DNA of 50,566 nucleotides. Origin: Chara braunii (Eukaryota; Streptophyta; Charophyceae; Charales; Characeae). Position numbers and translations under genes: made by a program. Position 1 is the first letter of the stretch. The number at the start of each line of letters is the position of its first letter. The stretch is taken from NCBI GenBank assembly GCA_003427395.1, contig BFEA01000770.1, positions 429,326-479,891 of the forward strand, written 5' to 3'. Shown here piece by piece: positions 44,084-50,566 of this stretch. The notes under the pieces were generated by a model. It made no database searches. It saw nothing but the letters and a program-made list of their open reading frames with translations, and was not told the DNA's origin.

Positions 44084-45165
44084 TCCCCGCTTTCGCGGCG
44101 AAAGGATAACCTCCTCTCCATCGACCCGTCCGCCATCACGTAATCCGTGTCAATCTTCTTCGATGTAGACCCTCTCGCCGACTTGGTGGCTGCCAGCCTT
44201 ATGGGTGTGGTCGCCATATCCCCCTTAAAGGTTATCTTGATGCTCTGGCTCCTGACCGGCTCCTTTCCTTTACTCGGCTTTACTCTCCTTGCTTCGACAT
44301 TCTCCTTCATCGAAGGGAACATCGATACATCTCCCATACCATCTGCCCACTTGACGTACTTGCGGTCGTCAAGCACGACAAGTCCCTCATCTATTGCCCG
44401 TTTGAGATCCGGACAATCCCTCTTGATATGATCTTCTCCTCTACAACAGACGTATGAGTTTCTGGGAGTAGATGGCCTGTCGTCTGCGCTTCTAGAGATC
44501 GAACTCCTGGCTGCCTTGGGGTCAGGCGACTTGGGATATGATTCTGATGAGACGCCATATCCCCCTCTCTCATTCCGACCGCGCGAATCGTTGCGGCGGT
44601 CTCCTCCAGACCCTCCTTGCTCATACCGCCCTCGCGAATCATTCCGGCGGTCCCCCGAGTCATATCGTCCTCGTGACTCATCGCATCGGTCCCCTCGGTT
44701 GTACCACCCCCGCGACTCGTCGCGCTGCTCTCTCGCATCTCCCCCACGCTCAAACCGTCCGCGCGATCCATCTCGTCGTTCCCAGTCCCGATCTCCTCTT
44801 TCATACCTACCACCTCTGTAGCCATCTCGACCCGACCTCTCATATCTGTCGTCCCTATATCCGTCTCGGTCCGATCTCTCGTATCTGTCGTCCCTTTATC
44901 CATCTCGGTCCGATCTCTCGTATCTGTCGGCCCTATATCCATCTCGTCGGCCCTGATCTGTCTCCCATCGACCGAGGGAGTCGCCTCTACCCCGATCGGC
45001 CTCATAGCGAGGGCTTCGCGGGTAATCATCCAGCATCCTTGCTCGCGCAAACGGCTCGCGATCTCTGCGGTCTCGGTCTATCTCATCATCCCTACGTCGT
45101 CATGGCTCATCGTCTTTCTCTCTTCCCCTCGTACGATAATCGCCCTCCAGGTTTGTCCCGGTAGG
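44080..45165 (-). pseudogene. gag C-terminal part: Arg/Asp-rich repeats and zinc knuckle
   Basis: Frame: after a TGA near 45107, the sequence is dominated by basic-acidic repeats, including four copies of a 12-residue unit DGYRDDRYERSD (about 45000-44800), and longer RGRYE-type repeats. It ends in YVCCRGEDHIKRDC, a knuckle of the C-x2-C-x4-H-x4-C type in which the first position is Tyr. Nucleocapsid regions of this kind bind RNA. A TAA lies at 44896-44898. The downstream segment (DDRKYVKWADGMGDVSMF) is open to 44080. The 12-residue repeat is visible as a 36-bp DNA repeat. Confidence 0.75.
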
Positions 45166-46012
45166 CCGTGGCCCCTGTAGTGGTCACAATCTCTGTGACC
45201 TGTCTCGTCAATCCCTTCACCATGTCCCGTATCTCCTTCACTTCCTCAGCCACGGCCTCATTCTTCTCCGACCAGGGATAGTCCTTGAAATCAGGACATC
45301 TATCAGTGGCATACTCCTTGTAGAGAGAGAAGTCACGTCTCCTCATCCCTCTCCACACCAAGTCCTTGTAATCGTCTGCCTCTGCCTTTATCGCGAGCTT
45401 TAGGACTTCTAGGAAGTCAAGCTTGTCGCGCGGAAGATCTCTAAGTATACTCTTTTGTCTACCTTTGGACAGGTGTCCGATGAAGACAGTACAGCGTTCG
45501 ACCTCTTAGATCTTCCCCTTTTTCATCAGCACGTCGGAGATCTTCTGGAAGCGCACCCCAAAGGCCCGTACGCTCTCATCCTCATCTTGAGTCATCTTTT
45601 CAAGGTCCTTGATGGAGTACTTGTTATCCTCCAACTTGTAAAACTCTACAAGGTTTTTTTTGTACGTAGTCCATTTCCCATCCTTGGGTCGGGCTTCCTT
45701 AACTTCCTTGCCGAGGCTTGGGTCCACATTAAATAGGAAGTTCTCTATAATCTCTTCCTCCGACCACTGACTCCGACTTGCATGAAGCTCCCACTTCTCC
45801 ATGTATTCTGTGATGCCATAACCCCTAAAAGTAGGTGGCTCAGAGGCCTTGTGCGTAATAATATAGCGGTCCTTGCTCTCGTAAGAGACCAGATGCGACT
45901 CCCCTGTCTGAGGGTCGAAGACTCGTCTGGGCGGCGCCTGGTCTCTATCTCTGTCCCTCCAATAGGAATCCCTCGAACTCTCCCGCCTGTCGTCTCTGTG
46001 CCTATCCGCCAT
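45107..46012 (-). CDS. gag: capsid region
   Basis: Starts MADRHRDDRRESSRDSYWRD and continues with RRVFDPQTGESHLV, PPTFRGYGITEYMEKWELHA (capsid-like, as in Ty3 retrotransposon gag PF03732-type domains), IENFLFNVDPSL, AFGVRFQKISDVL. A TAA at 45506-45508 follows MKKGKI; the same frame then resumes for another 120 codons (EVERCTVFIGHL ... FKDYPWSEKNEAVAEEVKEIRDMV) to a stop at 45107. The sequence between 45107 and 45165 must change frame to enter the Arg/Asp-rich part. Gag assembles the virus-like particle. Confidence 0.8.
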
Positions 46013-46874
46013 GGTCTCCCTCCGCTCATACTCGGGGGAGCGTCGTCTCGTCGCTTCTCGTCAACCGCTCGAGGTTCCCGTCTTCAGTGCCTCCTGCGGC
46101 TCCGTCACGACCGGCTCGCCTTTACGTCGGACTCTCCGTCATTAGTTTGGTCAGCCCATCTCAGCGGTGCGTCCCGCCTAATTCGTTCCTTCAGATCCCT
46201 CAGAGCTCGGTCGGGCGATGTCCTGTACTCCTCTCCTGTCTCGGTCGTGGTCGGTTGTGGCCCCATCGTGTCTGGTTCCATAGGCCACCAGAAGACGCAG
46301 TCTGGCACTCCCGCCGGGTGTTACAGCCCGGACTGATGACAGTTGTTGCAGCCCGGAACTGTGACGGAACTCGCAGCCCGGACCAGTTTCAAAACTCGCA
46401 GCCTGGACCAGTTTCCTTGTCACGGTTCACGCTCGTCACCAACCCTAGCTCTCGACTGCTCTGATCACTGCCACCAGTACTCGGTTCCGNTCGCGGATCT
46501 CGTGCTCTCCCTCTATCCCAAGAATCCCTGTGTCTAGGTAGACCTCCCCTCCGGGATCGGCCAACAAGGCCGCGCCTCTCTGGATCAGCAGTATAGCCGT
46601 GACAGGATCTCTACACCTGCGGCAGACCGCAGTCCCAAGCCTAGCCTATGTCTCCTAATCAAAAACCCCTCAAGAGCCTCCGAGCGTCTAACTCCGCCCT
46701 CCTTGCTAGGTCTCCTAGCCCGTCATGAGTCGGGTAGCNTGCTGAAGGTGGAAGCTCTCCTCCTACTGCCATCCAAAGTCNTCCGCCGACCTTTCTGACC
46801 TGTNNTTTCCTTCCAAGAGNTTCCAACCTCTATTTCTCCTCCTTCAACTCCCAAACAGCTATGAGATCATCTGT
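46013..46874. other. Region upstream of gag, with 25-bp tandem repeat and a possible primer-binding site
   Basis: Four copies of a 25-bp unit with CAGCCCGGA start at 46324, 46349, 46374 and 46399. On the minus strand TGATCAGAGC (46458-46467) resembles part of a plant-type initiator-Met primer-binding site, and CA lies just before it. If that is real, the 5' LTR begins near 46470 and extends to the right. I cannot find the matching 3' LTR. Isolated ambiguous bases occur at 46490-46820. Confidence 0.4.
46324..46423. repeat. 25-bp tandem repeat, four copies
   Basis: Units share CAGCCCGGA (third to last copies add CCAGTTTC) at exact 25-base spacing. It is located in the leader of the retrotransposon. 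Confidence 0.85.
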
Positions 46875-47390
46875 CTAGCACCTGAGGTAAGTCACTGCTA
46901 TAGCTACTCGTAACCTCATCGCCGACAGCTCCAAAATGTCATAGAATGTCTCAAGGTCCTCCTCATCTCCATCATCTTCTATGGCCTCTAAAGTCTTTAT
47001 CGACTCCTTCCAGTACCGATTGTGAGCGGTTAGCACCCTGAGTATGGCACCGTCTGCTACAACTCTCCCTAACTCTCCAGCTTTCCTGGCTTCGCTTATC
47101 TTCAACCTCTTAGCCTCTCTGGTCGTCTCGTACCATGCCCTTATCCGCGAATTCCCTTCAAAAGGTGTTACTCGGAGTACGTATTTTATCCTCCGTCCTC
47201 CTTCTATTCCAATCCAAAGTCCTGTCCCCCTTGCCTCACGCAGGGCACGGCGGAAACACTCTGCCTCCTCAACTATGCACACTCTGGTATGGAGCTGGAG
47301 TTCTATGATCACTAACACTAATGGTCCGTCCAATCTCCCTACCACATGCAATGAGTACCGATCCGTCGTGTGTAGTGCAGTCCCGCTCAT
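46875..47390 (-). CDS. Unrecognised ORF, 171 codons
   Basis: Starts MSGTALHTTDRYSLHVVGRL and ends VAIAVTYLRC. The middle is mixed strand/helix (YVLRVTPFEGNSRIRAW, REAKRLKISEARKAGELG) with an acidic helix DDGDEEDLETFYDILELS. The start ATG overlaps the TGA of the upstream ORF as ATGA (47390-47387), which could be re-initiation or a frameshift. No known domain. Confidence 0.45.
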   Translation of the reverse strand: MSGTALHTTDRYSLHVVGRLDGPLVLVIIELQLHTRVCIVEEAECFRRALREARGTGLWIGIEGGRRIKYVLRVTPFEGNSRIRAWYETTREAKRLKISEARKAGELGRVVADGAILRVLTAHNRYWKESIKTLEAIEDDGDEEDLETFYDILELSAMRLRVAIAVTYLRC

Positions 47391-47707
47391 GTCCTGTCGC
47401 TACTCCCCTGCGTTACTTTGTCTTCCGTTGTCTCGCTCTCTGCAGATCGCTTACTAGTTTCTTCGCGTGATACGCTTCTAGCCTTTACCCTCTCCAGAAA
47501 GTCTGATCTCCACGCCTGGATAATCTCTCTTTCCTCCCTAAATAGACTCTCCAACTCTCTCGTCACGAGCTCAGCCCCACACAACTTGCTCTCATCCTGG
47601 CACGACCAGATCTCCCTTAACTTGTTCCCTAACTCCTTTACCTGGTTCAAAAGGGGTTCTTTAATGCGCTCTCTCACTCTTCCGACTGCATCACTCTCCT
47701 CTTCCAT
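47387..47707 (-). CDS. Unrecognised helical ORF, 106 codons
   Basis: Starts MEEESDAVGRVRERIKE. Heptad-like charged helices (LLNQVKELGNKLREIW, ELESLFREEREIIQAW) suggest a coiled coil. The end is Ser/Thr/Glu-rich (SREETSKRSAESETTED). Sequence in the same strand upstream (47720-47800) is also strongly charged, so the true start is probably further upstream, past a TGA. Confidence 0.4.
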   Translation of the reverse strand: MEEESDAVGRVRERIKEPLLNQVKELGNKLREIWSCQDESKLCGAELVTRELESLFREEREIIQAWRSDFLERVKARSVSREETSKRSAESETTEDKVTQGSSDRT

Positions 47708-48170
47708 ACTCAGTCTTCATCTTTTTCCAGCTCATCCTCTCACTCTTGCTCTAGCCTCCTCTACCGTCTCGTCATGGAAGTGTCATGAGACCATATCATC
47801 ACATCATAGAAAATCAAGGTCTAGAAGGTCAATCACGCCAGTACATCAGCTCTACGCTCGTGGATCGAATCCCTAACTCGTTGTCTGCACTCCCTCGCTG
47901 TCAAGTCCTCGTCTACTTACGCTCGGAGAAGTACTGTCACAGTGTATCATGCGCTTACCAGTTGCTCTCCTACACGCATCACCGTGGCCGTCCTTCCTGG
48001 CATTCCCTAAGCTGCGGCCTCGAAGATAAATCTCACATCCTCTAGCCCCACGTAATCAATATCTGCCCGTCTCATGCAGTACCTAATCAGATCGATTGGC
48101 CTCAGACAGTCCACCCAGCTAGTAACGTCTATGATGTCGTCAAGCGTCTCTCTACTGGGCGGCCCCCAAC

Positions 48171-48737
48171 TCACACAAATAGCGCTAAGCCCTCCCAGAG
48201 CGCGTAAAGTGTGTGGTCCACTGCTCTACTCAAACGATCCACGCTCCCATAGGTCTGCCCTATTACAAAGGTAGAAAGTCTGAATCGCCAATCCTCTCTC
48301 GGGTAGAGGGTCGGATGTGGTGGACCGTATACCAAGCAGCTCCAACTCGTCCTCCCTCCAGAGAGTCTCGCCAGTTGCTGATTAACGATCACTCTGGCCA
48401 ACGACTCGCTTCTTCACCAACTCCTGCTCGTCCCTGCGAGCGTCAGTCCTATCTCTAAATCGTGTGCTCTATCCCCTATCAGATGTCCGACCCCTTCTAG
48501 ATCATGAGTCCTCTCGGGTCGTTCGTCTCGTAGTATCATTGTCCAAAGGAAGAGCCCCTCTGCAAGCCACGTTCCCAAGTATCGTATCGGTATACGCCCT
48601 GCCTCTTCTAACGCCACAGGAAGTGGTATGTCGTATCCAACCGCCGTCTCTCTGGGTCGCACAAGCTTCCTCACACTATACGATTCGGACTCTCCTGAGA
48701 GAACATAAGCTAACCAAGCCACTGAATCACTCCTCAT
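48171..48737 (-). pseudogene. Unrecognised ORF pair separated by one TGA
   Basis: 48737-48414 (WLAYVLSGESESYSVRK ... IGLTLAGTSRSW) and 48401-48171 (LARVIVNQQLARLSGG ... LYALWEGLALFV) are in the same frame with one TGA between. Conserved-looking hydrophobic and Trp residues continue across the break. No domain is recognised. Upstream the frame enters a duplicated 87-bp segment (48724-48898). Confidence 0.4.
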
Positions 48738-48898
48738 CTCTTCTCCTACTCTCGGTCAGCATCACTCTACTCCCTCCGATGCACCCCATCTCTCGATGTT
48801 GCTAACCCTTNGAATCACTCCTCATCTCTTCTCCTACTCTCGGTCAGCATCACTCTACTCCCTCCGATGCACCCCATCTCTCGATGTTGCTAACCCTT
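48724..48898. repeat. Exact 87-bp tandem duplication split by one N
   Basis: 48724-48810 and 48812-48898 are identical, separated by a single ambiguous base at 48811. The first begins GAATCACTCCTCATCTC and the second ends GATGTTGCTAACCCTT. This looks like overlapping contig ends joined in assembly. Confidence 0.9.
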
Positions 48899-49113
48899 CA
48901 GACAACTCTCGCACTCAGGTCCAGTATGGTCGAGTAGGTGTTGTGCGCTCTTCCGTCTGGTCCATGGAAGTAGATAGATCTAGCGCCACCCGGCCTGGCG
49001 CTACTGCCTCCGGAGGCCTAGGCCATCTAGCGTCATGGATCTGAAGCTCTACTCCACTGACCTGCGCCATCATCGATCCGATCTCCACTATCTGTCGTTA
49101 TCAGTAGCTAAGC

Positions 49114-50166
49114 TCACTCAACCGTCGCCCTAATGTGCTCCTCTACCTCTGACGCTCGGACTGCTATTCCTATCGTGGGAAAATGGGCGTCTGTAACGTC
49201 AATCTCCTCCTCGTCAACCTCACTGTCTGGGTCGACCCAGTTTGGCTCCCAGGCGTCCTCGTCGTCCTCTTGCTCCCAACCCTTGTCGTCAAACTCGTCC
49301 TCGACGCGGTATGGCGCCTGTTCTATACCCTGGTAGTATTCCGCCAACTGATGGCCGTATATCAGAGGTTGCCAGGCGTCCTCACCCCACCAGCTCTCCC
49401 AGTCGTCTGAGAAGAGCCGCTCGATGCAGGTCACGTACTCGGGGCCTGCTCAGAGCTCACGGTCTAGCCAATCCCAAACTCACGGAGACTGGGGTCACTC
49501 GTCGTCTATCGAGCGGATCGGCTCTATAAGCTGAACCCTCTCGTCTCCCCAACGAGGCCCACCGGTTGCCAACGAATAATAGATGTAGTCTAGGTCGGCA
49601 GGCCTTCTCGCCAGGATCTTGAGATCCTGATAGGCCAGGTATGTCTCGACCACTCCACCAATACCTCCAAAGACGCTCTCTACTACGAACGTNGGAACTA
49701 TCGCCCGCAGGCTCCTAACGCTGTACGGGAAAAACCCGTCCCGTACTACCACCAGCTCGCCCGTGATATCAAAAGGAGGGCGTCCGTGAAATAGGGTCAA
49801 CGGGTCGCTCGAGTCCTCCGCTCGGAAGGCAGCTACCTCTTCCCCTAGGTAGCGTAACGCCCTGCTAACTATGTCACTAGTCCCTGTCGTCGCGAGGCCC
49901 ACCACGACCTCCCTGACCGCACCCGGTCCCAAATACAAGTAGGCTCTCACTACGCCCACTCCTTGCCCCGGCCGGTGCTCTCTGTATGTCCAAAGCCACA
50001 CGTCCTCGGACAAGATTATGGACCTCCACGCAAACTGGCCGTCAACGTCTCGAATGTTGCGCCCGGGGATCGTGAGCTCCACCAGATTCCCCTTTATCAG
50101 TTCAGGGGGCTCCAAGTCCCAGTCAATGGTAGCCCCATAGACCTCTTCTTGCACCCGCGGCCACAT
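49114..50166 (-). pseudogene. Unrecognised ORF, 5' part of the remnant
   Basis: The first 223 codons (MWPRVQEEVYGATIDWDLEP ... LIEPIRSIDDE) are open apart from one ambiguous codon. Three TGA codons follow within about 20 codons, then the same frame stays open for 106 codons ending EEHIRATVE. The latter half is very acidic (DEFDDKGWEQEDDEDAWEPN) with regularly placed Trp. There is no signal peptide or membrane segment. The start ATG at 50166 is the first in frame; whether it is the real start is unknown. Confidence 0.5.
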
Positions 50167-50566
50167 TCAACTGGCGGCTAGACAGAACGCAGCAAGAGGG
50201 AGGTGTAGATTAATAACTGAAAATTTCCGTCGCTTGCCTCACGCCTTCGGGAACAAGCTAGTAGGTTCACCTGAATCCAGGTTACCGCAGCGTCTCTTTC
50301 CCTTCTTCTTCTAGGGAATTCTTTTGTATTTTTCAATCATAAATTTAAAAAAATGTATTTAGTTAAGATAAAATTTCTTTCTTAGTTTATATATATTAAG
50401 GATCAATACATATAATAGCCCGTCGAGTTTGATGATTTTTAGGGGTAGAAATAAAATTTGGGGAATTTACTAAAATTTCAGCAGCGTTTCGCCTCCCCCC
50501 GTTGAGATGGGTTTCGGGCGAAGCCCTCAAACAGCGCTGCCGAAGAGGGAACATCAAAAGAAATAA
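50167..50566. other. Non-coding end of window
   Basis: The segment is AT-rich at about 50310-50410. AAATTTCAGCAGCG (about 50475) resembles the repeats at 24996 and 25083, and AGCGCTGCCGAAG near 50535 is similar in inverse. It could be part of an LTR, but no pair is in the window. Confidence 0.4.

Larger units (their letters stand above)
39810..46012 (-). mobile_element. Ty3-type LTR retrotransposon coding region, degenerate
   Basis: On the minus strand the order is gag, basic zinc-knuckle region, protease, RT, RNase H, integrase, GPY/F tail. That is the Metaviridae (Ty3) order. The pol frame is continuous for about 1,040 codons from near 43140 to 39999 but holds seven internal stops: 42177 TAG, 42096 TGA, 42069 TAG, 41169 TAG, 41127 TAG, 40857 TGA and 40392 TGA. 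At least three frameshifts precede it. RT motifs (VFLDDF, QDLQKVNE) resemble, from memory, a lineage seen in fungi and in charophytes. LTRs are not identified. No chromodomain follows the integrase. Confidence 0.9.
46875..50166 (-). pseudogene. Long unrecognised coding remnant, Trp-rich, interrupted mainly by TGA
   Basis: The minus strand over 3.3 kb reads as open segments separated by single stops or shifts: 50166-49495 (223 codons), 49434-49114 (same frame), about 48900-48171, 48070-47720 (poorly conserved), 47707-47387 and 47390-46875. Composition is protein-like and consistent throughout, with many Trp and acidic residues. At least eight of the internal stops are TGA, and they fall in Trp-rich surroundings such as VWDWLDREL. 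I recognise no domain. It lies upstream of gag on the same strand, so it may be an extra gene of the retrotransposon or a separate host gene or element. Confidence 0.5.

Noticed and set aside
44080-44090. Programmed -1 frameshift at the gag-pol junction
   Set aside because: The coherent pol frame can be followed upstream of the overlap to about 44130, so an indel in decayed DNA is more likely; no slippery heptamer was identified.
38900-46600. Defined LTR pair of the Ty3-type element
   Set aside because: I compared the flanks of gag and of the pol end by eye and found no convincing direct repeat. The primer-binding-site match is only partial.
39999-50166. Altered genetic code with TGA as Trp
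   Set aside because: TAG and TAA also interrupt the same frames, ordinary TGG is common, and probable genuine ends use TGA. Nonsense mutation in dead elements explains the data better.

Overview
This window is eukaryotic nuclear DNA. It has spliced exons with GT-AG and GC-AG introns, long microsatellites, satellite DNA and several decayed transposable elements. The Ty3-type polyprotein, the BED/hAT transposases and the overall texture remind me of a repeat-rich green-lineage genome, possibly a charophyte alga such as Chara. That is recollection, not a search. I found no rRNA, tRNA, operon or prokaryotic signal.

Layout. 0-10 kb (+ strand): a multi-exon gene or gene remnant of the KDZ-transposase-associated cysteine-cluster type. 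Its pieces can be joined in phase from 4074 to 9915. They carry a cysteine cluster, a VDG motif, a chromodomain split by a GC-AG intron, a YDD-CHL motif and a C-terminal E-bearing motif. It has an in-frame TGA and a 328-bp MITE in its last intron. 10-12.2 kb: non-coding DNA ending in an (ATCA)n array. 12.25-14.75 kb: a candidate non-autonomous DNA element rich in perfect palindromes. 14.76-17.3 kb: satellite DNA of two monomer classes, one in higher-order arrangement. 18.2-20.15 kb and 33.7-35.5 kb (- strand): two related hAT transposase pseudogenes sharing two nonsense codons. A small hAT MITE and a separate BED-finger fragment lie at 21.8-22.6 kb. 25.5-26.5 kb: about 63-bp-periodic repeats built on CCCTAACTTAAGGG. 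26.6-28.8 kb: a roughly 1.07-kb tandem duplication with a single N at the junction. 31-38.9 kb: more tandem and dispersed repeats around the second hAT copy.

39.8-46.0 kb (- strand): a nearly full-length but broken Ty3-type retrotransposon coding region, in the order gag, basic nucleocapsid, protease, RT, RNase H, integrase, GPY/F. 46.9-50.2 kb (- strand): a long, tryptophan-rich, unrecognised coding remnant interrupted mainly by TGA.

Nothing here looks like a working operon or defence system. The genes relate to each other as mobile elements and their relics. The most promising items are the chromodomain/KDZ-like gene, the palindrome-rich element, the higher-order satellite and the unknown 3.3-kb coding remnant.
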